This document shows positions 34,348 to 42,642 of a stretch of DNA of 64,000 nucleotides, piece by piece. The stretch is from Aquibacillus halophilus. GTDB taxonomy: Bacteria; Bacillota; Bacilli; Bacillales; Amphibacillaceae. Location of the stretch: contig NZ_WJNG01000002.1 in NCBI RefSeq assembly GCF_009649745.1, positions 124,001-188,000 on the forward strand. The letters run 5' to 3'. Each line of letters opens with the position of its first letter. Positions within the stretch are counted from its first letter, which is position 1. The notes under the pieces are model-generated. The model had not been told where the DNA came from and ran no database searches. It was given only the letters and a program-made list of their open reading frames with translations. The position numbers were made by a program, and so were the translations under genes.

Positions 34348-36696
34348 ATGCTAAAATACAAAGATATAATCAGTGAAATGACACTAGAAGAAAAGGCGTC
34401 GATGATGTCTGGTGGAAACTTTTGGAATACGACGGCTATTGATAGACTTGGTATCCCTTCGATCATGCTGACTGATGGTCCACATGGTTTAAGAAAGCAG
34501 GGAGGAAAGGCGGATCATATAGGTCTCAACAAAAGTATACCGGCAACTTGCTTTCCGCCTGCAGCAACGCTTGCCAACAGTTGGGATCTGGAATTGTTAG
34601 ATGATGTTGGTAGATACATAGGAAAAGAGGCTGCTAGTGAGCAAGTCAGTGTTTTGCTCGGACCAGGACTTAATATTAAAAGGAATCCTCTTTGTGGCAG
34701 GAACTTTGAATATTTTTCAGAGGATCCATACCTAAGTGGAAAGCTTGCTGCTTATATGATCAAGGGGATTCAGTCCACTGGGATCTCCGCATGCCCTAAG
34801 CATTATGCAGTAAACAGTCAGGAACATATGCGGATGACGATTGATGAAGTCGTAGATGAACGGGCTCTACGTGAACTTTATTTGGAAGGTTTCCGATATG
34901 CAGTAGAAGAGGGGAAACCTAAAACTTTGATGACCTCCTATAATAAAGTGAACAGTCAATATGCCAACGAAAACACCCATTTAATGCAAGAAATATTGTA
35001 TGATGAGTGGAACTACGAGGGGGTTGTTGTCACCGATTGGGGTGGAAATAATGATCGTGTCAAAGGTCTTTTGGCAGGTAATCAACTCGAGATGCCTTCA
35101 ACGGGTGGAATAACGGACAAGGAAATTGTGGATGCTGTGAGGTCCGGTGAACTGAGTGAATCCGTTCTAGATGAGAGTGTAGACCGGTTGCTTAACTTGA
35201 TATTTGAAACACGAAAAACATTGAATGAAACTACTGAAGAAGTCGATATGGAAAAACATCATAGTAAGGCTATAGATGCAGCTAGACGGTCGATGGTATT
35301 GCTTAAAAATGAAGGCGGAATTCTTCCACTGCAATCGGAGCAGAGTGTTGCTATTATCGGTGACTTTGCAAAAAATCCACGCTATCAGGGTGCTGGAAGT
35401 TCCCTTATAAATCCAACAAAAGTGGATAATGCATGGGATCAACTAAGTCAATCCGGTTTAACTGTCATAGGCTATGAACAAGGATTTAAGCGCTTTGGTG
35501 GGCGGATCAATACCTTAAAAAACAATGCGCTAAAACTTGCCAAACAGGCAGATGTCATACTAGTATTTCTTGGTCTTGATGAGGGTAGTGAAGCGGAAGG
35601 CTCTGATAGGGAGAATATGAGACTACGAGAAAATCAGCTTGAGCTGGTTAGTGAACTAACAAAGGTTCATGAATATATCGTCGTTGTTTTATCTGGAGGG
35701 TCGGCCATTGAAATGCCTTTTGCAAAGAATGTAAAGGCTATCCTACATGGCTACTTAGGAGGACAGGGTGGGGGATCAGCCTTGCGTGATATCATCCTCG
35801 GTAACTATAATCCTAGTGGAAAACTGGCGGAAACGTACCCACTGAAATATGAGGATGTTTCTTCTGCTCCCTACTATCCAGGGTTAGAGGCTACTTCTGA
35901 GCATCGAGAAAGTATTTATATCGGATATCGTTACTTTGATACTAAGAAAATACCAGTACTGTTTCCATTTGGACATGGATTGTCTTATACCGAATTTCAT
36001 TATGATGCGCTAAAAATTACCGATCAGTTCGTTTCCTTTACTATCAAAAATATAGGCAGTAAGGCTGGAGAAGAAATTGCACAGCTTTATATCAAGGCGC
36101 TTGCTTCGACTGTATTTCGGCCGAATAAGGAATTGAAAGGGTTCATAAAGGTATACTTAGAAGCGAATGAATCAAAAGAGGTTACAATAGACCTTGGAGA
36201 GCATGCTTTTTCCTATTACAACACATTAATTAATGGATGGTCAGTGGAAAGCGGAAGTTATGAGTTGCAAGTTGGTAGCTCTATTGATGACATCCGGTTG
36301 TCCGATACCATGGAGATAAAAGGTGACGATGCCGAGCATTCATACGATCAAGCACTGCATGAAAAATATTATGCAGCGGATGTGCATAATATTAATGATC
36401 AGGAATTTCATCAACTTTTGGGATACACACCACCGAATCCTTCTTGGGATAGAAAGAAAAAGCTTGGCTACAACGATACGATAGCCCAAGGGCGGTACAA
36501 GAAAGGTCTAGGGAAAGTGCTATATCTCATCGTAATATTGGCTAATAAGTTTCTATTTTTAATCGGCAAACCATTACAAGCAAATAATGTAATGTTTATC
36601 AAAAACATGCCGTTTCGCCAAATCCCTAGATTTTCTCAAGGAAAAATTAGTAAAAGAATGATGGATAGAGTACTAAAACTTATTAATCTATGGTAA
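34348..36696 (+). CDS. family 3 glycoside hydrolase (beta-glucosidase type)
   Basis: 782 aa. The N-terminal barrel has SIMLTDGPHGLRKQ, RNPLCGRNFEYFSEDP and HYAVNSQE, and the nucleophile Asp in VVVTDWGGN (about residue 230). The second domain has VLVFLGLDEGSEAEGSDREN with the acid/base region, followed by a fibronectin III-like domain (about 550-650). A last 110 residues with a hydrophobic stretch (KVLYLIVILANKFLFLIG) is seen in some Firmicutes GH3 enzymes. No signal peptide. It releases beta-linked sugars from imported oligosaccharides. GAGGTGA is seven bases before the ATG at 34348 (34342 is too close). Confidence 0.9.
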   Translation: MLKYKDIISEMTLEEKASMMSGGNFWNTTAIDRLGIPSIMLTDGPHGLRKQGGKADHIGLNKSIPATCFPPAATLANSWDLELLDDVGRYIGKEAASEQVSVLLGPGLNIKRNPLCGRNFEYFSEDPYLSGKLAAYMIKGIQSTGISACPKHYAVNSQEHMRMTIDEVVDERALRELYLEGFRYAVEEGKPKTLMTSYNKVNSQYANENTHLMQEILYDEWNYEGVVVTDWGGNNDRVKGLLAGNQLEMPSTGGITDKEIVDAVRSGELSESVLDESVDRLLNLIFETRKTLNETTEEVDMEKHHSKAIDAARRSMVLLKNEGGILPLQSEQSVAIIGDFAKNPRYQGAGSSLINPTKVDNAWDQLSQSGLTVIGYEQGFKRFGGRINTLKNNALKLAKQADVILVFLGLDEGSEAEGSDRENMRLRENQLELVSELTKVHEYIVVVLSGGSAIEMPFAKNVKAILHGYLGGQGGGSALRDIILGNYNPSGKLAETYPLKYEDVSSAPYYPGLEATSEHRESIYIGYRYFDTKKIPVLFPFGHGLSYTEFHYDALKITDQFVSFTIKNIGSKAGEEIAQLYIKALASTVFRPNKELKGFIKVYLEANESKEVTIDLGEHAFSYYNTLINGWSVESGSYELQVGSSIDDIRLSDTMEIKGDDAEHSYDQALHEKYYAADVHNINDQEFHQLLGYTPPNPSWDRKKKLGYNDTIAQGRYKKGLGKVLYLIVILANKFLFLIGKPLQANNVMFIKNMPFRQIPRFSQGKISKRMMDRVLKLINLW

Positions 36697-36723
36697 GGGA
36701 CAGAGGGACAGGCTCCTTGTCCC
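36697..36723 (+). repeat. A-type repeat directly after GH3 stop
   Basis: GGGACAGAG, 9 nt, CCTTGTCCC begins on the base after the TAA; sense orientation. Confidence 0.9.
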
Positions 36724-36966
36724 AGTTATAGGATATTTTTCTAATGTGTTTTGGGGGTGAAATGTAACTCATAGTAACTATATAATAATATAGTTAGACA
36801 AAGCCTATTTACTATAGCGGTGTATTTTTTGAATTCCGCTCATTTTCTCTGAACAGATGATTAATTTAAATAAGCTAGGTTTAATTTTGGTTATTTTCTA
36901 GATGATTCATGTGATTTTAACGCAAGATGAAAAACATGAAAAGTAGACTAGAGGAGGAATTCGATT

Positions 36967-37755
36967 ATGGGCATTCTAAAATCTGCATCTAAAGAGGAAC
37001 TAATAAAAGCAAATCAAAGAAGTTTGATGGATTTTTTCCATATGACTAGTAAGAAGAGTGATGTGATTCACTTTCTAAAAGGAGAAGGAATCGAAGGATT
37101 ATATAGTAGTATTCCTATTCGTATAGTAAATAGGATAATTTTAACTGACCCAAATTCGAAATACTTAGACAGTGAAGTAGAGAATATTAGTAAATTTTAT
37201 GAAAAAAAAAGCAGTCCTTTGTATTGGGAGGTTTGGCCCGAAAATTCTCCCGATAAATTGGAAGAGACATTATTAAAACAAAACTTTCATTATGCTGGCG
37301 AATATCCGGCAATGGGAATGAAACTTGATCAATTAGTTGAAGAAGATTTAAAAGGTCTAGAAATTAAACGAGTTGAAAATAAAAAACAAGCTTTTATCTT
37401 AGCCGATTTATTTAAAGAAATCTATCAACTGCCAGATACAGCTAGAGAGGATTTTCTAAATACAGTTTTATTATTTGATCAAGATTTAATTAACTATTTA
37501 GGGTATGAAGACGGTGAACCAGTATGTATGTCATCTGTCTATTATTATGCAGGTGTTGCGGGTATCTATAATGTTGGAACTAAAAAGGATTATTGTAGAA
37601 AAGGGTATGGAAGAAAGGTTACAGCAAAACCTTTAATGGATGCTAGCGAAAAAGGATATAAATATGCCATTTTACAATCTTCTGAACAAGGTGAAAAAGT
37701 TTATCAACGAATGGGCTTTGAAGAATTGTGTAGAGTTAAATCATTTAAGAAGTAG
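36967..37755 (+). CDS. GNAT-family N-acetyltransferase
   Basis: 262 aa. The C-terminal half (about 130-262) is the GNAT domain: acetyl-CoA loop in NVGTKKDYCRKGYGRKVT, then YAILQSSEQGEKVYQRMGF, the last strand-helix motif. The N-terminal part is a degenerate second GNAT-like domain. GAGGAGG is eight bases before the ATG. Substrate unknown. The stop TAG is shared with the next repeat. Confidence 0.82.
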   Translation: MGILKSASKEELIKANQRSLMDFFHMTSKKSDVIHFLKGEGIEGLYSSIPIRIVNRIILTDPNSKYLDSEVENISKFYEKKSSPLYWEVWPENSPDKLEETLLKQNFHYAGEYPAMGMKLDQLVEEDLKGLEIKRVENKKQAFILADLFKEIYQLPDTAREDFLNTVLLFDQDLINYLGYEDGEPVCMSSVYYYAGVAGIYNVGTKKDYCRKGYGRKVTAKPLMDASEKGYKYAILQSSEQGEKVYQRMGFEELCRVKSFKK

Positions 37756-37781
37756 GGACAAGGAACCTGTCCCCTTGTCCC
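37755..37781 (-). repeat. A-type repeat, reverse orientation after stop
   Basis: The TAG stop of the GNAT gene overlaps this copy, but on the plus strand it reads GGGACAAGG, 9 nt, CCTTGTCCC with the loop reversed (AACCTGTCC), so the asymmetric centre is inverted. It is an exception to the sense rule. Confidence 0.8.
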
Positions 37782-37857
37782 TGTTTACTGTCTAAGGTGA
37801 AACGCTTTTCCGGTATTCCACGTAAGGAATATATATAAGTGTAGAGGAGGGTATTTT

Positions 37858-38388
37858 TTGATAAAGCTACTAATGACTACTACTGTCTTTCTCTTTCTTT
37901 TTGGTTGCTCAAATGAAGAAACTGTAGTTGAAAATTTAAGTGAGGCTAAACCATTGGAAGAAAAAATTGCTGATGTAATGGAGGAGCAAGACTATCTACT
38001 AGACAATATTGTTGATTATGAAATTAATGACGATTTTATTTATGTATTTTCCTACACTACTCAATCCGGGTTGAGTGCAGCCATACTTAAATTTAATTCA
38101 AATTCAATCGACTGGGTAATGGGTGAAAAATCTATTCAAACCATTTCTATAGGGGATCCCGAAGAAAGTACACCTATCTTAACTGTCGTACAAACGGATG
38201 AACCTAACGTTAAAGGTGTAAGGGTAAATAATGAACACGCAAAGTTAATTCAGTTAACACAAGATCTGACTGAAGACTATTCAACAGAAGTTAAGTATTG
38301 GATTCATTTTTCAAAGATGACAGAGGACTTTGAAAATCTAGAAAATATACCGTCGGAGAATATTGAATTTATCCGACAAAACGGCTGA
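37858..38388 (+). CDS. lipoprotein, function unknown
   Basis: 176 aa. TTG start with GAGGAGGG eight bases upstream. Signal peptide with lipobox LFGC (Cys17), then an acidic domain without cysteines. TILTVVQTDEPNVKGVRVNNEHAKLI and related strands suggest a beta-rich outer domain. No family recognised. Confidence 0.65.
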   Translation: MIKLLMTTTVFLFLFGCSNEETVVENLSEAKPLEEKIADVMEEQDYLLDNIVDYEINDDFIYVFSYTTQSGLSAAILKFNSNSIDWVMGEKSIQTISIGDPEESTPILTVVQTDEPNVKGVRVNNEHAKLIQLTQDLTEDYSTEVKYWIHFSKMTEDFENLENIPSENIEFIRQNG

Positions 38389-38568
38389 AATTGATTGAAA
38401 GGTTATTTGTCTTTTTTATCGGGCTTATATAGTTAGGTTTTTATCGATAATTTCTGAATTCATTCTTGATTGGGTAACAGTGGTCTATGAATACTAAAGA
38501 ACAAATTAACTTGGGCAAGATTTTTGCGAAAGAATGAAGAAACAAAAGTACCAAAAGGGTGATTAGAT

Positions 38569-38901
38569 ATGTATGGTTTACTTAATCTGGGGAGCCTCGT
38601 ATTTGGACTAATTGCTTGGATCCTCCCTGTTATAAATCTCATCCGACATGAAAAACATGACCATAAGAAATGGGTAACTCTTTCCTTTATGAGCATTAGC
38701 GCTTGTGCTATATCGCTATGTTTCCAGATTTTTTATAACTATCATCTCGTAAAGATTGAGGACTGGTCTGCTCTTATGGACACAACGGGTGCAGTGGTGT
38801 TCGCGTCAACAATACTTCTCATCGTTACCATTATATTAAATCTAACTACCTTAATTGTATATCGCGGCATAGGGACAGGGGGACAGGCTCCTTGTCCCTG
38901 A
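38569..38901 (+). CDS. small membrane protein with repeat-derived C-terminus
   Basis: 110 aa with three hydrophobic helices (about 5-25, 36-55, 74-97) and HEKHDHKKW in the first loop, recalling small Bacillus proteins such as those near cytochrome genes; the family is not certain. The last 13 residues (GIGTGGQAPCP region) are read from an A repeat at 38872-38898, which also supplies the TGA context. The original C-terminus has been replaced. AAAGGGTG precedes the ATG by eight bases. Confidence 0.6.
   Translation: MYGLLNLGSLVFGLIAWILPVINLIRHEKHDHKKWVTLSFMSISACAISLCFQIFYNYHLVKIEDWSALMDTTGAVVFASTILLIVTIILNLTTLIVYRGIGTGGQAPCP
38872..38898 (+). repeat. A-type repeat inside coding end
   Basis: GGGACAGGG, 9 nt, CCTTGTCCC, sense orientation, read in frame as the end of the membrane protein gene. 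Confidence 0.88.
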
Positions 38902-39032
38902 ATATTTTGTCCATAGAATATAGCTGGATAAAATTGTTATCGTAAATCAATGTAGATATACGTAATATTATAATATAGGTCTTACTCCTATATTCTCAGA
39001 TTTTTGAAACACCGAAGTGAGGAAAATGTAGT

Positions 39033-39866
39033 ATGAAAATGGACGTGAAAGAAGTCATTAGCAAAAATATCCTTACAGAAGCAACAGGCTATTTAGATGT
39101 TGGATTCACACATTCATTAAATCCTTATAGTGGTTGTGCTTTTGCTTGTAAGTACTGTTATGTGAGAGAAATGCCCATCCAGAAATTCAAAGAAATTCCT
39201 TGGGGTCAATGGGTCAATTTGAAGATTAATGCGGCAGAAAAATATCAAAAAGAATTTACGAAACTACGTAAGAATAACAAAACGATTAACATTTTTATGT
39301 CCTCCGCAACAGATCCTTATCAACCAATCGAACGGACATCCAATATTACGCGTGGGCTATTAGAAAAAATGTTGGAGTTTCCACCAGATTTTCTGCAAAT
39401 ACAAACGAGAAGTCCATTGATTACAAGGGATATTGATTTATTAGTCAAATTAAAAGAGAAATGCAAAGTCTTCGTATCTATGACAATCGAAACGGACAAA
39501 GAGGATATCAAGCGGATATTTGCTCCTCATGGACCAGGGATAAAGTTGCGAATGAAAGCATTAAAAGAAGTACATGATGCAGGAATAACCACCCAAGCTT
39601 CGATATCCCCTGTGTTGCCATTTACTCCTGATTTTCCTAAAGCATTAATTGGAATAGTCGATCACATTTGGATTGATACGTTAAGTATTGGTGATGGTTT
39701 GATGGGAAAACGTTCGGAAAAGTTAGGTATGCCTAATTTATTTGAAGAACATGAGCTATCAAAATGGTATCGAAAAGATATTCATGTGATGGTGGAAAAG
39801 TACTTCAACAAGTTTTTCGACGATGATAATATTCGAGTTTCCAAGAATGAGGCTTTCCCAACCTAA
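39033..39866 (+). CDS. SPL/Rv2578c-like radical SAM protein
   Basis: 277 aa. The CxxxCxxC motif for the SAM 4Fe-4S cluster is GCAFACKYCYV (Cys35, Cys39, Cys42). SSATDPYQPIERTSNITRGLLE and IQTRSPLITRDIDLL match the branch that includes spore photoproduct lyase-like and Rv2578c-like proteins; the full SPL N-terminal domain is lacking. The reaction is unknown. GTGAGGAAAATG precedes the ATG. Single gene; its TAA is followed one base later by a short A repeat. Confidence 0.85.
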   Translation: MKMDVKEVISKNILTEATGYLDVGFTHSLNPYSGCAFACKYCYVREMPIQKFKEIPWGQWVNLKINAAEKYQKEFTKLRKNNKTINIFMSSATDPYQPIERTSNITRGLLEKMLEFPPDFLQIQTRSPLITRDIDLLVKLKEKCKVFVSMTIETDKEDIKRIFAPHGPGIKLRMKALKEVHDAGITTQASISPVLPFTPDFPKALIGIVDHIWIDTLSIGDGLMGKRSEKLGMPNLFEEHELSKWYRKDIHVMVEKYFNKFFDDDNIRVSKNEAFPT

Positions 39867-39955
39867 GGGACAGGCTCCTTGTCCCATTATGACAAACTTT
39901 AGGGGCATTCCTCAGAACAGGACAATTGTCTTGTACTGAATGATGCCCATTAGTT
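39867..39955 (+). repeat. short A repeat plus 70-bp hairpin element, copy 1
   Basis: A 19-bp form of A (GGGACAGGCTCCTTGTCCC) begins just after the radical SAM stop. It is followed by CATTATGACAAACTTT and a long hairpin (GGGCAT ... ATGCCC, 39903-39948) with GGACAATTGTC at its tip. The same unit recurs at 48756-48851. Confidence 0.85.
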
Positions 39956-40410
39956 AGCTAGTTCTTCGGTAGAGAAAGACCAACCCCGATTCCCCCCACT
40001 TAAAACGATGTTAGGTTTGGTTGCTTTTTCAATATCCACTTTGACAAGTAATCTTTCAGACTCACCATTGTAGATCGCCATAGAAATGTTCCATTGCTAA
40101 TTACCTCGTACCATTAGCGCTGTTGTAATTGGATCTATTCTCCCCTCTATAGCTATACAATGATGACCTTAAACGTGAATTTCCAACCTGGAGTAATACT
40201 AACTACGACATTCCATCTTGTAGGCTTTAGGTCACATTGATTAAACGGAAAATAAGATGGTTGATTATTGCTGTGCATAATAATTTTTCCTTTCCTTAAG
40301 CTGTTTTTATTTATATCAAAATAATGATCATAGTACGATTGTAGAAATGGGGTGTTAAGAAAATTCCGGTCTATCAAGTTGGTAGTTGGGTGATGATATT
40401 TTAATTTAAT
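39950..40410 (-). pseudogene. decayed gene, product unknown
   Basis: On the minus strand one protein can be followed across two lesions. It starts LKYHHPTTNLIDRNFLNTPF, continues CDLKPTRWNVVVSITPGWKF, shifts frame near 40153, goes on IAIEGRIDPITTALMVRGN, hits a TAG near 40101, and resumes WNISMAIYNGESERLLVKVD to NRGWSFSTEELAN. Composition and continuity argue for a former gene of at least 150 codons, with its 5' end lost at a stop near 40411. I do not recognise the family; the strands and aromatic residues suggest a beta-sandwich. Confidence 0.5.
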
Positions 40411-40416
40411 TTAGTG

Positions 40417-40477
40417 TTAGTTCGTCTAATGTTCATGGGCATACATTTGTTCATATAGACGAACTAATATTTTTTTT
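40417..40477 (+). terminator. long-stem terminator
   Basis: TTAGTTCGTCTA (40417-40428) pairs perfectly with TAGACGAACTAA (40456-40467), followed by nine T. It isolates the sugar operon from upstream transcription. Confidence 0.82.
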
Positions 40478-40545
40478 GATTTTATTTATATAATCCTATA
40501 ACAATTCATCTTTGTTCCACTCTTCCTCATTGAGAAAAAACGCTA

Positions 40546-40579
40546 GTTCATAACAAACATTTTAATGTTTGTTATGAAC
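40546..40579. promoter_or_regulatory. 34-bp perfect palindrome upstream of deoR-type gene
   Basis: GTTCATAACAAACATT and AATGTTTGTTATGAAC are perfect 16-bp arms with a TT centre. It lies 70 bp before the regulator start. With no T-run after it and two arms of operator length, it is more likely a DeoR operator than a terminator. Confidence 0.65.
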
Positions 40580-40649
40580 ATATTGTTATTTATGTCTGAA
40601 TAGAATAACTATGAGACTATTGCGGCAATCAATTTAGGAGAGAGACTTT

Positions 40650-41438
40650 ATGGTAAATCAAAGAAAGTTAAATAATAGACAAGAACAAATCTATAACTAT
40701 TTATTGCTAGAAGAACAATTAAAAGTTAGTGATCTTACAGAAAAATTCAGTGTAGTCGAAATGACAATAAGACGTGATTTAGAAAAAATGGAGAAAATGG
40801 GTATTGTAAAGCGGACATTTGGAGGTGCAATTCTCGCTGCTGATCTAGATGTTGGTTTTACTAAACGTGAAAGTCTAAATGCACACTTAAAAAGACAAAT
40901 TGGACAGAAGGCTGTGCAATTTGTACATGACGGTGAAGCTATTTTTGTAGATTCAGGCACCACTACTCCACATTTGGTAAAGCACTTGCCTAAAAATTGG
41001 GAACTGGTAGTTGCTACTAATGCTTTAAACGTCGTTGCTCAAATACAAGGATCCAAGAAGGAAAAAATACTATTAGGTGGAGTTTTACATGAGTCAACAT
41101 TGTCTCTAGTAGGCCCTATTGCCATGTCTTCATTAGAAAATTTATCATTTGACAAAGCTTTTCTATCTACATCAGGATTAACACTAGAGAACGGATTTAG
41201 CAACGCAAATGTCTTTGAAGTTCAAATAAAACGAAAAGTTATGGAACAATCTAGAGAAGTTAATTTTCTTGTTGATCATAGCAAATTTGGAATCCAGTTC
41301 GTACATAAAATAACAATGTTAGAAGGAGTAGATCGTATCATTACAGATAAAAAACCACCAGATGAATACTGTAGATCAATAAAAAAAATAGGGATAGACC
41401 TCGTTATTTGCAATGATAATTCATTTAGTACATCTTAA
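40650..41438 (+). CDS. DeoR-family transcriptional regulator
   Basis: 262 aa. Helix-turn-helix at 8-60 (NRQEQIYNYLLLEEQLKVSDLTEKFSVVEMTIRRDLEKMEKMGIVKRTFGGA), the classic DeoR pattern with TIRRDL. The C-terminal sugar-phosphate sensor domain has FVDSGTTTPHLVKHL, NALNVVAQI and FLVDHSKFG. It probably represses the downstream transport and catabolic genes and is released by a sugar phosphate made by the kinase. GGAGAGAG is eight bases before the ATG. A perfect 34-bp palindrome precedes it. Confidence 0.92.
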   Translation: MVNQRKLNNRQEQIYNYLLLEEQLKVSDLTEKFSVVEMTIRRDLEKMEKMGIVKRTFGGAILAADLDVGFTKRESLNAHLKRQIGQKAVQFVHDGEAIFVDSGTTTPHLVKHLPKNWELVVATNALNVVAQIQGSKKEKILLGGVLHESTLSLVGPIAMSSLENLSFDKAFLSTSGLTLENGFSNANVFEVQIKRKVMEQSREVNFLVDHSKFGIQFVHKITMLEGVDRIITDKKPPDEYCRSIKKIGIDLVICNDNSFSTS

Positions 41439-41452
41439 TGAAAACGCATACA
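41439..41452 (+). promoter_or_regulatory. cre-like site
   Basis: TGAAAACGCATACA differs from the CcpA cre consensus (TGWAANCGNTNWCA) at one position. It lies between the regulator and the transport genes and could give catabolite repression. Confidence 0.4.
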
Positions 41453-41568
41453 TCAAAATCTAGGAAAAAGATGATTTTAAATATAATGATTAGGATTAGA
41501 AGTTGAATAACGATTAAAGAGATAGCTTGGTAAAACATTTATTAATAAGATATTGTACAAAAAATATC

Positions 41569-41585
41569 AAATCACTATGTGATTT
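41569..41585. promoter_or_regulatory. inverted repeat before transport genes
   Basis: AAATCAC-TAT-GTGATTT is a perfect 7-bp inverted repeat, 34 bp before the binding-protein start. Possible operator; it does not resemble the 34-bp palindrome upstream. Confidence 0.4.
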
Positions 41586-41618
41586 AATATAAAAAATGTT
41601 AAAAGGAGAGGTCATTGT

Positions 41619-42566
41619 ATGAAAAAATTACTTATTTTATTGTTTGGAACAATACTCACTTTTGGGTTAGTTGCATGTGGTAATGAAGAAGCTGGGGGTG
41701 GTAGTGACTCTGATAATCTTGTTTTCGGTTACACTTCTATGACTCAGAATAACCCGTTCTTCCAAATACTAGAAGAATCTATTAGAACAGAGGTAGAGGC
41801 TAATGGGGATGAATTAATAACAACCAATCCAGCTATGGATGTTGAACTTCAAATTAACCAAATTGAAGACATGATCGCACAGGGTATAGACGCTATCTTC
41901 TTAAATCCAGTTGATTGGGAAGGAATTAGACCTGCATTGGTTATGCTTGAAGAAGCTGGAGTGCCAATAATTAACTACGATACAGAGGTTAAAGACTTTG
42001 ATTATGTAACTGCTTATGTTGGTTCAGACAATACGAACGCTGGTAGAGTTGCAGGTCAAGATTTAGTAGAAAGGTTTCCTGATGGTGGACCAATAGCAGT
42101 TCTTGATAGTCCAACCATGAATTCCGTTAATGATAGAATTGAAGGATTTATGGAAGCTATTGAAGGCAAAAATTTTGAAATTGTTGCTCAACAAGATGCA
42201 AAGGGTGATTTAGAGACTGCATTAAACCTGACAGAAGATATTCTTCAAGCACATCCAGATATCATTGCAATAATGGGTGGGAATGACCCAACAGCACTTG
42301 GTGCACTAGCTGCTGCAAAAGCTAATAATGTTACTGACTTAGCGATTTATGGGGTTGATGGTTCTCCTTCAGCAAAAGCTGCAATAGCAGAAGGCGGACA
42401 GTTTGTGGGATCGGGTGCACAATCTCCTATTTCCATTGGCGTTCAATCAGTTGAGGTCGCATATAAAATATTGAATGACGAAGAATTTGAAAAAAGAACT
42501 CCTGTTGAAACGTTCTTAATTAATCAAGAAAATGTTGATGAATACGGTACAGATGGTTGGCAGTAA
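41619..42566 (+). CDS. sugar ABC transporter substrate-binding lipoprotein
   Basis: 315 aa. Lipoprotein signal with LVAC (Cys20), then a periplasmic-binding-protein domain of the ribose/galactose group: VFGYTSMTQNNPFFQILEE, DMIAQGIDAIFLNPVDW, IINYDTEVKDFDYVTAYVGSDNTNAG and IMGGNDPTALGALAA. It captures a pentose or hexose outside the cell and delivers it to the following permease. AAAGGAGAGG is ten bases before the ATG. Confidence 0.92.
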   Translation: MKKLLILLFGTILTFGLVACGNEEAGGGSDSDNLVFGYTSMTQNNPFFQILEESIRTEVEANGDELITTNPAMDVELQINQIEDMIAQGIDAIFLNPVDWEGIRPALVMLEEAGVPIINYDTEVKDFDYVTAYVGSDNTNAGRVAGQDLVERFPDGGPIAVLDSPTMNSVNDRIEGFMEAIEGKNFEIVAQQDAKGDLETALNLTEDILQAHPDIIAIMGGNDPTALGALAAAKANNVTDLAIYGVDGSPSAKAAIAEGGQFVGSGAQSPISIGVQSVEVAYKILNDEEFEKRTPVETFLINQENVDEYGTDGWQ

Positions 42567-42642
42567 GAGAGTAAGATAAGTTTGATAGCGAGCTTTACTT
42601 GTATTCAAGTAAAGCTCGCTACAATTAAAAGAGGTGAAAATG

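Noticed and set aside
40421-40467. Perfect 12-bp inverted repeat considered as an operator
   Set aside because: The nine-T run directly after it and the long loop fit a terminator better.
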